Counted from the stretch's first letter, positions 1 through 10,108 are shown. The stretch: DNA of 56,323 nt from Candidatus Rifleibacteriota bacterium (GCA_905236675.1 CAJOND010000021.1:1-56323), one strand, 5' to 3'. Numbers and translations are program-made. The notes: generated by a model not told the origin, from the sequence alone.

Positions 1-770
1 TGTTTCTGTTCAAAACGTTTAAGCCAGTTTTCAAAACGCTTATAATTATCATATTCAGTAGAAATGTCGAATTGATAAAGTGGTTTTGCAACACCACTAG
101 ACTCTAATTCCAAAACATAAGCTTCTGGAATAGTAATTTCATTTCCATCTAAAGTTTGTTTGAAAAGAGTCTGACCTCTAGCGGCTCTCACAATCTGTTG
201 ATTATCATTAGTAATAAGCGAACAGTCACCATGAGTTACAAGGCTTTTCCCAAAACGACTTTCCGTATTAATCTGAGCAGAATTATTTGCCGAAATCATT
301 ATTTCAGCAGTAAATAGTTGTAAGCATAAAGAATAGTTCTTGGCTTCTGGCGTAATTAGAATTTTCATACCAGAATTAGGTTTAACCATAATCATGTTGT
401 CAGCATCCCAATATAAAACCAGGTAACCATTTTCTAATGTTCTTATGCTGTCTCCATGCATAATAGTCTGACCATTTTTTATTCTCTGCCAGTTTCGTTC
501 TCCAGACGGACAAAAGTATACTGGGCCATCACACATAGAAACAATAAGATGACCTGGCACGTGATAATCATCATCATGGTAGTCTGGCAAAGCAGTTTTT
601 GCCAAAGCAAAGACTTCACTACAAAAAAGCATTGGTAACAACATAAAAATAAAAACAATGAATAAGAAGCTTATTTTTCTAGATTGCCACGCATACTTCG
701 TATGCTTACAATAATTGTTTGTTAAATTACAATTTTCACTATTCAGTTTTAGAAGTAACGATAAATTCAT
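1..770 (-). CDS. FecR-domain secreted protein, 3' end cut by the window edge
   Basis: The frame is open from an ATG at 770 to base 1, giving at least 256 residues. A charged leader of about 30 residues is followed by a hydrophobic segment ending in FCSEVFA, so the protein is probably exported or anchored. From about residue 65 the pattern GPVYFCPSGERNWQRIKNG, then HGDSIRTLENG, then a WDADNMIMVKPNS stretch matches the FecR/LysM-associated beta fold (DGxv..w..v..G..l..GD.irT). FecR domains occur in periplasmic sensors and in many envelope proteins of unknown role. The gene begins 5 bases after the stop of the beta-barrel gene, so the two are probably co-transcribed. The family call is fairly safe; the function is unknown. 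The start is uncertain because there is no clear ribosome-binding site and a short palindrome lies in the leader. Confidence 0.72.
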   Translation of the reverse strand, partial: MNLSLLLKLNSENCNLTNNYCKHTKYAWQSRKISFLFIVFIFMLLPMLFCSEVFALAKTALPDYHDDDYHVPGHLIVSMCDGPVYFCPSGERNWQRIKNGQTIMHGDSIRTLENGYLVLYWDADNMIMVKPNSGMKILITPEAKNYSLCLQLFTAEIMISANNSAQINTESRFGKSLVTHGDCSLITNDNQQIVRAARGQTLFKQTLDGNEITIPEAYVLELESSGVAKPLYQFDISTEYDNYKRFENWLKRFEQK

Positions 771-775
771 ACTCA

Positions 776-2719
776 TTAGAATGTTTTTAGCAAACGAAGC
801 TTTGCTGTGTAGTCATCGTAGTCGTTGTCAGAATTTTCAAAGTCTGTTCGGCTACCAGAAAGGTCTATAATCAGCCTTGTGCTCTGATTATATTCTCTTG
901 TAAGTGAAAGATTCAGTTTATCGTGAACAGAAAGAACACCTGAAGAATTTACGTTTTCACGCAGGTAATCAACACCAAGAGAAAGATTTTCATTAATCTT
1001 AGTGCTACCACCTAATCCGCTCCAGATTGTTCTTTCTGTGTTATTAGCTCTTTTATAATCAATATTTTCTATCGTATAAGAGCCATAAACTTTATTCTGA
1101 TCATCAGATTCCCAAGTTAACTTCAAATCCATACGGTTAATATCACGGTCATTAAGGAAGTCCACATCATCTCTGTCTACCGTCTTGCTTAAACCTAGAT
1201 AATAAAGCATATCTCCAGCTTTTTGATTCAATTCCATCCATAAGAAATCTATGTATCTATTCATAAAAGCTTTATCTTTAGAAAACTCATGTATTGGCTG
1301 ATAATAAAAATCTATTCTTAAATTCTTGTAATATTCGCTAGGTTTTGCAGTCATTTGAAATTCGTTCTGAGTTCTTTTAATAGTTGAACGCAAATAATTG
1401 GCTATATTATCTCTCGATTCTTTATAGCCAATTCTAGTGCTTATATATTTGTTTAATTCATAATAAAACCGGGCATAATAACTTCTATCATCTCTTGGCG
1501 ACTCTCCTAGAGGAGTAGCAAACTGAGTATCCGCATATTCTATTCCAGCCTCAGTTCTAAAATTTTCTCTTTCATAACCACCTTTAAAAATATATGCGGT
1601 ACCTTCTTGACCACCAGCATCATCTCTTTTATCAAAATCGGTATCACTTCTTGCTACTTCTGCATTAAGAAAAATATTTTCCGTCGGCTTCATCTTTACA
1701 TCCATAGATATAACACGATTGGATAATGTAGGTTGTTCTAAGCTTGAAGCCGCATTATCTCTTTCATCTTCGGTTCCAACAAAATTCAAACCAAGTTTCA
1801 AGGAATCATCTTTATGATGTTCAATTCTGAAACCACCTACATAACGAGGATTATCCAAATCTTCCTTTTCTGTTGCATAATATCCACCGAAAGCAGAAAT
1901 ACCAGTATCATCAAAATTATGGTTTCCATAAATACCTAAAAGATTCTGAGTCATTGAAAGTTCTGACATTTCTGGAAAAGCATGACCAAGAACTAGTCTT
2001 GATCTATCGTTTGCAACATCTAAAGTAAACTGATTCAGCATAAAATTATGATTATAGTTACTTTTATCATTAGTATAAGTTCCATCTACCAGCAAAGAAA
2101 GAGTGTCATTTTTCTTACCGGAAGAAAACAACTCATATCTATAGTTTTCTTCAAAGAATTCGCCTTCTTTAAATGGTGCTATATCTTTATTACCACTAAT
2201 TCCTGTTGTATAAAAAGAAGTATCTGTATAAAGATTTGAACTGAAAAATCGATCTTCTTCCCATTCATTTAAATCATAATGCATAGGTTCACGATTATCA
2301 ACAACAGGAATACTTATTGCAGGTGGTGGCGGAGTATTTTCTGATGCTGGAACAAACGGTATTCTATGAGGATTATCAGAAGATTCAAATCTTGGATCCA
2401 TAGCTGTTGGAATCTGATTAGCAACGGTAGAAGACATTCTTCCACCTGTAGCTGAATCAAGTGCTACAGCTGGTGCCAATGCTGGAATTACTGGAACAGG
2501 TGCAACTTCTGGAACCCCCAAGGGGTTAAAACCTGAAGAAAAATTGTTCCCAACTAGTCGCTGACCATTAATCGGAGTATTTTGAACTGTTCCCTGGATA
2601 AAAGAATTTGGATTAGTAAAACCACAGCAAAAAGTAATCAGAAAAAACGCCAGAATTACTAATGAACTTCTGGCGGGTCTTTTCATTTTTATGTATTTTT
2701 TTGCCTTTGCTTTTTTCAA
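776..2719 (-). CDS. putative outer-membrane beta-barrel protein
   Basis: 647 residues. A basic N-terminus and a hydrophobic segment at about residues 20-36 act as a signal sequence. A Pro/Ala/Val-rich linker follows to about residue 150. The rest is an alternating polar/hydrophobic pattern rich in Tyr, Asn, Asp and Arg, ending in LRLLKTF with a C-terminal Phe, as expected of a transmembrane barrel recognised by the Bam complex. I do not recognise a specific porin or receptor family; no TonB box or plug is visible. The frame opens with TTG at 2719; an internal ATG at 2686 (MKRPARSS) would keep the whole signal sequence and is an equally good start. It is followed directly by the FecR-domain gene, which suggests a paired envelope function. 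Confidence 0.6.
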   Translation of the reverse strand: MKKAKAKKYIKMKRPARSSLVILAFFLITFCCGFTNPNSFIQGTVQNTPINGQRLVGNNFSSGFNPLGVPEVAPVPVIPALAPAVALDSATGGRMSSTVANQIPTAMDPRFESSDNPHRIPFVPASENTPPPPAISIPVVDNREPMHYDLNEWEEDRFFSSNLYTDTSFYTTGISGNKDIAPFKEGEFFEENYRYELFSSGKKNDTLSLLVDGTYTNDKSNYNHNFMLNQFTLDVANDRSRLVLGHAFPEMSELSMTQNLLGIYGNHNFDDTGISAFGGYYATEKEDLDNPRYVGGFRIEHHKDDSLKLGLNFVGTEDERDNAASSLEQPTLSNRVISMDVKMKPTENIFLNAEVARSDTDFDKRDDAGGQEGTAYIFKGGYERENFRTEAGIEYADTQFATPLGESPRDDRSYYARFYYELNKYISTRIGYKESRDNIANYLRSTIKRTQNEFQMTAKPSEYYKNLRIDFYYQPIHEFSKDKAFMNRYIDFLWMELNQKAGDMLYYLGLSKTVDRDDVDFLNDRDINRMDLKLTWESDDQNKVYGSYTIENIDYKRANNTERTIWSGLGGSTKINENLSLGVDYLRENVNSSGVLSVHDKLNLSLTREYNQSTRLIIDLSGSRTDFENSDNDYDDYTAKLRLLKTF

Positions 2720-2742
2720 CTTTATTATTTCTCTTTGTCACC

Positions 2743-2779
2743 AATTGCATTGTGCAATTAGCCCCCTTTTTGAAAGGGG
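2743..2779. repeat. two-hairpin palindromic element, copy 1
   Basis: Two adjacent perfect palindromes lie between the barrel gene and the M23 gene: AATTGCA-TTG-TGCAATT (2743-2759) and CCCCTTT-TTG-AAAGGGG (2763-2779). The architecture matches the element at 45326-45361, although the first stem has a different sequence. It may also act as a weak terminator for the upstream peptidase gene. Confidence 0.55.
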
Positions 2780-2821
2780 TAAAAGTTTAAACTTATCACA
2801 AGAATCCTAATCTAATTAGAG

Positions 2822-4708
2822 TTATTTTTTCTTACTTAAATTCTTAACATAAAGAGCTGGGTTTTGAGTTTTACCATTCTTGCGAACTTCAAAGTGCAAA
2901 TGATTGCCTGTTGCTACACCAGTAGAACCTACCTTAGCTATTAATTGACCTTCTTTAACAATCTGACCATTCTTAACAAGAATCTGACTGCAATGACCAT
3001 AGCGGGTAGAAATGCCGTTTTCATGGCTAACTATAACAAGTTTTCCATAACCGCCTCTTGAACCAGCATAGATAACTCTGCCAGGTGCAACACAATAAAT
3101 ACCAGTTCCTTTAGGAGCAGCTAAATCAACACCTGCATGGAATTTTTGTTCCTTCTTTACAGGATGGTATCTCCAACCATAAGTGCTGCTTAACCAACCT
3201 TTAGTAGGAGCTTTCCATGCATACTTTTCATTGTTTTTACTAGAAACAGTAGTAACCTTGTAATTCTTAACCTTCTTAGCAGGAACTTTTATAGATTGTC
3301 CAGCTTTAAGAACGGTGTTTGTCATGTTGTTGGCATTAACAATATCTCCAACGCTGGTGTTATATCTTTTTGCAATTATTGAAAGAGATTCACCAGTCTG
3401 AACCTTATGGGTTATAAGAGTTGTTTCTTCTGGTACTTTTTCTACCTTTTCTGTTTTTTCTTTCTTAATAACACGATAAAGCTTTTTATTAGGATTAATA
3501 GTTAAATTTTGACCTATTTTAAGCTTATCACCATCAATTCCATTATCTGCTTGAATCTGAGCAACAGTAGTATTATATTTACTTGCAATTTTAGAAAGAC
3601 TATCACCTTTTTCAACTTTATAAATAAAGCTTTCTGGAGCTTCTTTTTCATCTTCTAATTCTTCCGATTTAATGAATGCTGGAATAGCAGGAACAGAAAT
3701 AGCACCATTTTCTTTTTTAATTTCATTAACAGCAGCAATAGAAGCTCTAGTTGATTTAGAAAGATTTAGTTCAACACTTTCTTTTTCTTCTTTTTTATTA
3801 TTTTTAGTTTGAGCTTTTGCAACAACAGGTGCTGGTTTGTTTAAAAAGTCTTCATTAGAAAAGGATATATCTGCTTTCTTTGCAGAAGCAGCAGCAGCAA
3901 CCGTTGGAAGATTGTTGTTCAATTTAACCATCTGAAGCTTTTTAGGGTCTTCAACTTTTTGAGGTTTATCTGCTTTAACTACAGGAAGAGTGCTAAGAGT
4001 TTTTTCTTCAGACTTAGCAATTTGTAAATTAGCTTTATTTTCAGCAGGAATCTTTATTTTTTGATCTGCCAATAGAACATGACTCTTAAGATTATTAACA
4101 TTAATAATACTTTCAATGCTTACATTAAAACGGTTAGCAATACGAGAAAGAGAATCACCTTTCTTAACAGTATAAACCATTGAATTATTCTGAGTAGGAA
4201 CTTTTATTTTCTGACCAGCTTTAATAACATTGTTATCAAGCTTGTTTGCTTTCTTAATAGCTTCTGTTCTAGCACCAAATAATTCTGCTATATTAGCAAG
4301 GGAATCACCGGGCTGAACAGAATATTCAACAAAATTAGAGTAGCTGTCTTTGTTATTAGCAGCTGCAACAAAATCTGCTGAAACACTTTTTGAAACTTTT
4401 ACTTCTTCAGGAGCGATTTTTTCTACTTGTGGAACTGATTTTTCAGAAGCGATATTTTCTTTGTGGGAAGTAGTATTTTCATGGGCTGTTACTATATCGT
4501 TTACTCTTACAGGAAGAACCGCATAATTTGCGTCTGCCATTCGAAAACTCTGAATAAACGAATTGTTCTGGAAAGAGCTTTCAACTACAAAAGCTTCTTC
4601 GCTTTCTGCAAATACTAATCTGTCAATAGCAATAGCAGATGTTTCAAGTGCTACTATTGCTAGTAAAATCAAGACTGAATAATGTCTTGCCCTTAAATTA
4701 TTCCACAC
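2822..4708 (-). CDS. LysM-repeat M23-family peptidase (murein hydrolase / NlpD-EnvC type)
   Basis: 628 residues. An N-terminal hydrophobic segment (about residues 10-28) is a signal or anchor. Four LysM peptidoglycan-binding repeats follow at about residues 127-171, 177-221, 362-405 and 430-475, each with a YxVxxGDSLxxIA core. The C-terminal M23 domain (about 505-625) has the zinc-ligand motifs HAGVDLA and HLHFEVR and the usual GxxxxxYGHCS segment. Such proteins cleave peptide cross-links in murein or, when inactive, activate amidases. The metal ligands are present, so activity is expected. The start is GTG at 4708, supported by AAGGAG nine bases upstream. A small ACCCT/AGGGT hairpin lies in the leader at about 4743-4758. 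Confidence 0.9.
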   Translation of the reverse strand: MWNNLRARHYSVLILLAIVALETSAIAIDRLVFAESEEAFVVESSFQNNSFIQSFRMADANYAVLPVRVNDIVTAHENTTSHKENIASEKSVPQVEKIAPEEVKVSKSVSADFVAAANNKDSYSNFVEYSVQPGDSLANIAELFGARTEAIKKANKLDNNVIKAGQKIKVPTQNNSMVYTVKKGDSLSRIANRFNVSIESIINVNNLKSHVLLADQKIKIPAENKANLQIAKSEEKTLSTLPVVKADKPQKVEDPKKLQMVKLNNNLPTVAAAASAKKADISFSNEDFLNKPAPVVAKAQTKNNKKEEKESVELNLSKSTRASIAAVNEIKKENGAISVPAIPAFIKSEELEDEKEAPESFIYKVEKGDSLSKIASKYNTTVAQIQADNGIDGDKLKIGQNLTINPNKKLYRVIKKEKTEKVEKVPEETTLITHKVQTGESLSIIAKRYNTSVGDIVNANNMTNTVLKAGQSIKVPAKKVKNYKVTTVSSKNNEKYAWKAPTKGWLSSTYGWRYHPVKKEQKFHAGVDLAAPKGTGIYCVAPGRVIYAGSRGGYGKLVIVSHENGISTRYGHCSQILVKNGQIVKEGQLIAKVGSTGVATGNHLHFEVRKNGKTQNPALYVKNLSKKK

Positions 4709-4823
4709 TTTTTTGCTCCTTAAGAAAAAAGAAAACTAATTGAACCCTGCCCATAGGGTCTTTGTAAAATATCGTCATTTATTTTTTAAAACTTTAGCAA
4801 TTAGTTTTGTTAGAAGGAGCTAA

Positions 4824-4870
4824 AAACAAAAAAATCTTTTAATAATAATTATTAAAAGATTTTTTTGTTT
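4824..4870. terminator. bidirectional intrinsic terminator after ftsY
   Basis: A perfect inverted repeat with 23-base arms around a single central base (4847) starts with AAACAAAAAAATC and ends with GATTTTTTTGTTT. It lies 10 bases beyond the ftsY stop. A-rich and T-rich ends make it usable in both directions, although only the minus-strand gene needs it. Confidence 0.85.
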
Positions 4871-4879
4871 AGTAAATAA

Positions 4880-6319
4880 TTACTTAACTACATTGTAGTC
4901 GCTTTCTTTCTTTTTATCGGTTTCGTCAGCAAATAAAGCTTCTAAGAATTTTTCTGGTTCAAAAGGCATTAAATCATCCATTTTTTCGCCAACGCCTATA
5001 AACTTAACAGGTGCATTCAATTCTTCTTCTACAGCAAAAAGAACACCACCTTTAGCTGTACCATCAAGTTTTGTTACAATAAGACCAGTAATAGGAATTA
5101 TTTCATTAAACTGTTTTGCCTGCTGAACAGCATTCTGTCCTGTAGTAGCATCTAAAACAAGGAATATTTCATGAGGACCGCCATCGCTTTCTTTTTGAAC
5201 GATCTTCATAACCTTGTTAAGTTCTGCCATAAGATTAGCCTTAACATGCATTCTTCCAGCGGTATCTATTATAAGTAAATCAGCTTCTCGTTTCTTTGCT
5301 GCATGAATAGCATCAAAAACTAATGCTCCTGGATCTCCACCTTCTTGACCTCTTATAACTTCGACTCCTGCCCGTTCTCCCCAAATACCAATCTGATCTA
5401 TAGCAGCCGCTCTAAATGTATCGCCTGCTGCCAAAATAACTTTTTTGCCATCCTTTTTGTATTTGTTAGCAAGTTTAGCTATAGTTGTAGTTTTACCGAC
5501 TCCATTCACTCCTATTATTATAAAGACAGTCAATCCATTTGGATTCATTCTAGGAGATTCGGTATATTTAGCAAGCTTATTTCTTAACTGATTTCTTAAA
5601 TCTTCATAAATAAGTTTTGGATCTTTTATTTCTTCTTCTTCAACTTTTTTATTAAGGTTTTTGAGAACTTCTTCTGTTGTTTTTACTCCAACATCAGCTT
5701 CAAATAATGTTTCTTCAATTTCATCAAGCAAATCGGCATCTATTTTAGTTTTTCCAAAAACCAGTTTTTTTAATTTTCCAATAAAACCAGATCTTGTTTT
5801 TTCTAATCCATTTGTAAGTCTTTGGAACCAAGTAAGTTCAGGTTCCTCCTTTTTGACTTCTTCAACAGATGAAGTTTTTTGTTCTTTATCTTCAAAATTT
5901 TTCTTTTCCGACTCTACTTCTTGTTCTTTATGTGGCGATATTACATCTTTTCCTTTTTGAATCTCTAAGGCTTTGTTTTGTTCAATTTTTAAAGAAGAAG
6001 TCTCTGAATCTATTTGTTTTTCAGTTTTATCGCCTGATTCTTCAATTTCTTCTATTTCATCAAGTACGTCATCAAATGGCAATAGCCATGCCATAAGCAT
6101 CATGACTACCCCACCAAGACCTGTTACACTTGCAACAAGAGTTTGAGACGAACCAGCCTGATAAAATATAAGTAGTCCTTCAATTAACAAACAAATACCT
6201 ATTAGAAAAACTACTACTCTAGCTTCGTCCCAAGGTTTTGAAGAAACATCTACACTATCGTTTTTTTCTACTATTTCTTTATTTTCTGACTCAACATTTT
6301 TTTTTGGTTCTTCGCCCAT
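4880..6319 (-). CDS. ftsY: signal recognition particle receptor FtsY with two N-terminal membrane helices
   Basis: 479 residues. The C-terminal NG GTPase domain (about 165-470) has GVNGVGKTTTIAK (G1, near 270), DTFRAAA, DTAGR (near 355) and TKLDGTAKGG (near 418), which identifies FtsY. FtsY docks SRP-ribosome complexes at the Sec translocon. Residues 34-54 and 61-82 are two hydrophobic helices, followed by an acidic, Lys/Glu-rich linker. Most FtsY proteins have only an amphipathic or acidic A domain, so this membrane-integrated form is unusual. ATG at 6319 has AGGAG about nine bases upstream. It follows smc by 12 bases, so smc-ftsY form one transcription unit, as in many bacteria. Confidence 0.95.
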   Translation of the reverse strand: MGEEPKKNVESENKEIVEKNDSVDVSSKPWDEARVVVFLIGICLLIEGLLIFYQAGSSQTLVASVTGLGGVVMMLMAWLLPFDDVLDEIEEIEESGDKTEKQIDSETSSLKIEQNKALEIQKGKDVISPHKEQEVESEKKNFEDKEQKTSSVEEVKKEEPELTWFQRLTNGLEKTRSGFIGKLKKLVFGKTKIDADLLDEIEETLFEADVGVKTTEEVLKNLNKKVEEEEIKDPKLIYEDLRNQLRNKLAKYTESPRMNPNGLTVFIIIGVNGVGKTTTIAKLANKYKKDGKKVILAAGDTFRAAAIDQIGIWGERAGVEVIRGQEGGDPGALVFDAIHAAKKREADLLIIDTAGRMHVKANLMAELNKVMKIVQKESDGGPHEIFLVLDATTGQNAVQQAKQFNEIIPITGLIVTKLDGTAKGGVLFAVEEELNAPVKFIGVGEKMDDLMPFEPEKFLEALFADETDKKKESDYNVVK

Positions 6320-6331
6320 AACAAAACACTC

Positions 6332-9300
6332 CTATGCTGCCTTTTCTGTAAGATTTATATTGCGTTCTTTAGGCGAGCCTTTTCCATCAAATGTAAATTC
6401 TTTAATTTTATCATTATCTTCAAGCCTAATAGAAATTGGCTTAGAAATACCACCTTTTTGCATAGTTACACCATAAATAACATCAACGGTCTGCATAGTT
6501 TCTTTATTATGTGTAATAATAAGGAACTGAGTCTTATCTGCAAAATTACGAAGCATTCGGTTAAAACGTTTTACGTTGGCTTCATCCAAAGCAGCTTCAA
6601 CTTCATCTAGCAAACAGAAAGCCGGTGGTTTAACTTCAAGAATAGAAAACAACAAAGCCAATGAAATCATGGACTTTTCACCACCAGAGAAAAGCTCTAA
6701 AGTAGTAAGTTTCTTACCTGGAAGTTTGCATACTACATCAACATTAGATGTCAAAACATCATTTTTGTCGGATAGTTTCAAAGTACCACTTCCACCAGGG
6801 AAAAGTATTTCGAAAATATGTTCAAAAGCAGTATTAACAAGATTAAAAGCTTCCATAAACTTTTCTGCGGAAGTTTTTTCTATTTCATCAATAAGATCTT
6901 CAAGAGAAGTAGCAGCTTCCTGTAAATCAGAAAGTTGTGAATTTAAAAAGTCGAATCTTTCCTTTGCCTTATCATAATCTTCTATAGCAAGCGGATTTAC
7001 AGTTCCCAATGCCATCTGTTCAAAACGTTTGTTGTTAATACTCCCAACCAAATCATCACGACTATCGTATTTCTTAGGGTTAAACAGAGCAGGATCCTGA
7101 TTATAAGCATAATCACCATTAAGAATACCTTCTTTGGTACTTATGTGAGTATTTATCTCTGCTAACTTTACATCTAACTCGTTAAGTTTATTTTTGGTAG
7201 AATCTACAATCTTAACTCTGCTCTGATAAGTTCTATCCAGGGTTTCAATTTCTCTAGACATTTTCGAATATTCTTCCTGAACAGCTTCAATTGCTTGAGC
7301 AATAGTATCTCGTTTTTGAGAAAGCTCTTCGATTTCTGTTTGTAAGCAAGTAACTTTTTGTTCGCTTTCCTTACTCTGAGTATCTAATTCAGTAGCTTCA
7401 TCCGTAGCTCTCTTTTTACGTTCTTCATAATCCCTTCTACGTTTTGTAGCAGCATCAATTTCTTTTTGGATAGCCTTCTTTCTTTCTATTACCTGAGCCA
7501 ATTCTATCTTTTTATTCCCGATCATTTCGTTAAGAGCACTTAGACGAGCTAGAATAGCATTTTCGGCATCTTTTTGGCTTTCCAAAGCTTCTTTTAAATC
7601 TTTGTCTTGCTTTTCCAAGTTATTTAATTCAGCAGTATTTTCTGCTAATTCTTTTTTATAACGAGAAACACCGTCTATTATTGCTTCTCGGTCAGCAGTA
7701 ATATTATTGAAATCATTTTGTTTAGAAGCAAGTTCAGTAGAAGAAACTTCATACTGACTCTTAAAGAAACTAAGAGAGTTTTCACGTTGAGTAATAGTTG
7801 TTTCTCTGTTTCTGACAGAATCTGAAAGTTTTTGTCTCTCAGCTGTAAGCTTACTATACTGTATTTTTACATTTCTTTGCTTACTTTCAAGAGAAGTTAT
7901 TAAAGAAACAAGATTTTCTAACTCTCTCTTTCTGCTAAGAATGCCTGAAGATTTCTTTTCTTCGCCACCACCTGTCATAGAACCAGAAGCACTGACAGTT
8001 TCGCCATCAAGAGTAACAATTCTGTTGAAATTTCTACTGATTCTAGTATAAGCAACAGCATTATCTATATTATCGAAAATAAGAACACGACCTAAGAGAT
8101 TACTTAAAGCCGTATAATATTTTGCATCAAATTGTATTATTTGTAATGCAACACCAAGACAACCCTTGAAATTTGGCTTGTCAACAGTTGGAGGAGCTTT
8201 CATTAAGTCTAAAGGCAAAAATGTAGCCTTCCCAGCTTTATTTTGCTTCAAAATAGCAATAGCTGACTTTGCTGTTTCGGCATCTCTAGTAATAATGCTC
8301 TGTATACTTCCACCAAGAGCTGTTTCTAAGGCAACTTCATAACCGTTAGGAACTTTTATCAGTTCTCCAACTATACCGCAAATTCCTGGCAATCGACCAG
8401 AATCCTTTAAAGCTAAAGCTGCTTGAACACCTCTATAAATGCCACTCTTATCATTATGCATCAATTCTTCCGTAATAGCTTTACGGCTAGTGTTGATTTT
8501 TATCTGATCAGCAATTGAATTGAGTTCTTCTTCTGTGGTTTTACATTCTTTTTCCACTGTTGCTAACCGTGTAAAATCACTATTCAATTGATTTTTGTTA
8601 AGTTCAATTTCTGATTCTATGGTAGATATTTCTTTTTCTAATTTTGCAAGCTTTTCTTTTATTCCATCTATATTTGCTTTAGCATTAGCAACATTAGATT
8701 CACCTCTAGCTAACTGCTGTTCATATAAAGCAATCTGTTGCTGTGCCACATTATTGCTGGATCTTAACTCAGCAACTTTAAGAGCAAGTTTTACAGAAGC
8801 ATCTTTATCTTTAGCAAGAGCTGCAACATGTGAATCATATTCTTTTTTTACACTAATTACATTAGAATTAAGTTCTTCTAAATTTTCAGAAACTTCAGAC
8901 TCTTTATTTTCTTCATTTCTTAGACGGTCACCAGCATCTGATATTTCTGCATTTCCATCTAACAAATATTTTTCTAAATCATCTAATTCTTCTTTCAATC
9001 TGCCACTACGAGCCTGTTTTTCTTTAATATCCTGCAACAATTGATTAATATTATCTCGACGAGCATCTATCTGAATATTAATCGTATTAACTTCTGTTTG
9101 ACGTGCTTTTAAAACTGAATCAAATTCATCAAATTTAACTTTTGCTCCAGCTTTCTTTGCATCAACTTCAGCTATAAACTTTTCGATTTCATCAATTCTT
9201 GATAAAAGACCTACTCTCATCGAATTAATGTTTTCTCTTTCACCATAAAAAGAATTCAAATCGAACAATATCAAATCAATCTCAAGTTGGCGAATTTCAG

Positions 9301-9958
9301 CTGCTAAAGCCTGATATTGACGAGTCTTTTCTGCTTGTTCTGCTAAAGGACCCAATTGACTTTCTATTTCAGAAATAATATCTGTAATTCTAGTCATGTT
9401 GGTTCTAGTATGGTCCAGCTTTTTTAATGCATTTTCTTTTCTATGCTTAAATCTAGTAATGCCAGCAACTTCTTCTATCAATACTCGTCTTGGTTGAGTT
9501 CGTTGGAAAATAATATCATCTATGTCGCCTTGCCCGATAACAGAATATCCATCTTTTCCTATACCAGTATCCATGAGAAGTTCTTTTATACTGCTCATAG
9601 TTGTTCTTGCATTATTTAGAATATAATTGCTTTCTCCTGATCGGAAAAGCTGTCTACCTATTCCAACCTCAGAAAAATCAACAGGCATAGAATGATCTTC
9701 GTTATCAAGAATTAATTTAACTTGTGCAAAACCGGAAGGTCTATATTCTGAAGAGCCTGCGAAAATAACCTCGGACATTTTAGTACCACGAAGTGCTTTG
9801 GCGCTCTGTTCACCTAAAACCCATCGGATAGCATCACAAACATTGCTCTTTCCAGAGCCATTAGGACCTATAATAGCTGTAAGTCCAGGAGTAAAATCAA
9901 AAACAGTTTTACGGCCAAAGGACTTGAAGCCCATCAGCTCAAGGGACTTAAGATGCAT
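6332..9958 (-). CDS. smc: chromosome segregation ATPase SMC
   Basis: 1208 residues, the normal length for bacterial SMC. The N-terminal ATPase half has Walker A GPNGSGKSN at residues 31-39. Long coiled coils flank a hinge domain (about 500-650, with a GG-rich stretch GSMTGGGEEK). The C-terminal half has the ABC signature LFSGGEKSM and Walker B FCLLDEVEAALDE. SMC with ScpAB loops and compacts DNA and helps separate sister origins. ScpA and ScpB are not in this window. The ATG at 9958 lies about 10 bases downstream of a weak AAGG. The gene is separated from the secretion operon by about 200 bases of heptad repeats. Confidence 0.97.
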   Translation of the reverse strand: MHLKSLELMGFKSFGRKTVFDFTPGLTAIIGPNGSGKSNVCDAIRWVLGEQSAKALRGTKMSEVIFAGSSEYRPSGFAQVKLILDNEDHSMPVDFSEVGIGRQLFRSGESNYILNNARTTMSSIKELLMDTGIGKDGYSVIGQGDIDDIIFQRTQPRRVLIEEVAGITRFKHRKENALKKLDHTRTNMTRITDIISEIESQLGPLAEQAEKTRQYQALAAEIRQLEIDLILFDLNSFYGERENINSMRVGLLSRIDEIEKFIAEVDAKKAGAKVKFDEFDSVLKARQTEVNTINIQIDARRDNINQLLQDIKEKQARSGRLKEELDDLEKYLLDGNAEISDAGDRLRNEENKESEVSENLEELNSNVISVKKEYDSHVAALAKDKDASVKLALKVAELRSSNNVAQQQIALYEQQLARGESNVANAKANIDGIKEKLAKLEKEISTIESEIELNKNQLNSDFTRLATVEKECKTTEEELNSIADQIKINTSRKAITEELMHNDKSGIYRGVQAALALKDSGRLPGICGIVGELIKVPNGYEVALETALGGSIQSIITRDAETAKSAIAILKQNKAGKATFLPLDLMKAPPTVDKPNFKGCLGVALQIIQFDAKYYTALSNLLGRVLIFDNIDNAVAYTRISRNFNRIVTLDGETVSASGSMTGGGEEKKSSGILSRKRELENLVSLITSLESKQRNVKIQYSKLTAERQKLSDSVRNRETTITQRENSLSFFKSQYEVSSTELASKQNDFNNITADREAIIDGVSRYKKELAENTAELNNLEKQDKDLKEALESQKDAENAILARLSALNEMIGNKKIELAQVIERKKAIQKEIDAATKRRRDYEERKKRATDEATELDTQSKESEQKVTCLQTEIEELSQKRDTIAQAIEAVQEEYSKMSREIETLDRTYQSRVKIVDSTKNKLNELDVKLAEINTHISTKEGILNGDYAYNQDPALFNPKKYDSRDDLVGSINNKRFEQMALGTVNPLAIEDYDKAKERFDFLNSQLSDLQEAATSLEDLIDEIEKTSAEKFMEAFNLVNTAFEHIFEILFPGGSGTLKLSDKNDVLTSNVDVVCKLPGKKLTTLELFSGGEKSMISLALLFSILEVKPPAFCLLDEVEAALDEANVKRFNRMLRNFADKTQFLIITHNKETMQTVDVIYGVTMQKGGISKPISIRLEDNDKIKEFTFDGKGSPKERNINLTEKAA

Positions 9959-10023
9959 GAATCTGTGCCAACCTTATTTTTTTTAACTTAATATAATTTA
10001 ATAATGCTTCAAGCTGAATTATT

Positions 10024-10108
10024 AAGATATAAGACCATAATTTGAGATAAAAGATTAAAGAATTATTCTTATATCTTAAATCTTATGTCTTATATCTTTC
10101 ATCTTAAA
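10024..10108. repeat. degenerate heptad repeat tract with inverted ends (smc upstream)
   Basis: Six consecutive 7-base units TCTTATA, TCTTAAA, TCTTATG, TCTTATA, TCTTTCA, TCTTAAA run from 10067 to 10108. The left part (10024-10066) reads as GATATAA/GATAAAA-like units on the other strand, and the ends AAGATATAAGAC (10024-10035) and GTCTTATATCTT (10087-10098) are perfect inverted repeats. No gene is seen in 9959-10165. Confidence 0.7.

Noticed and set aside
456..638. Open frame of 60 codons on the plus strand
   Set aside because: Lies inside the minus-strand FecR gene, which has a recognisable domain; the plus frame has no signal, family or ribosome-binding site.
8595..9044. Ser/Leu-rich 149-codon frame on the plus strand
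   Set aside because: Antisense to the coiled coil of smc; Ser/Leu/Phe richness is the usual mirror of a Lys/Glu-rich coiled coil.
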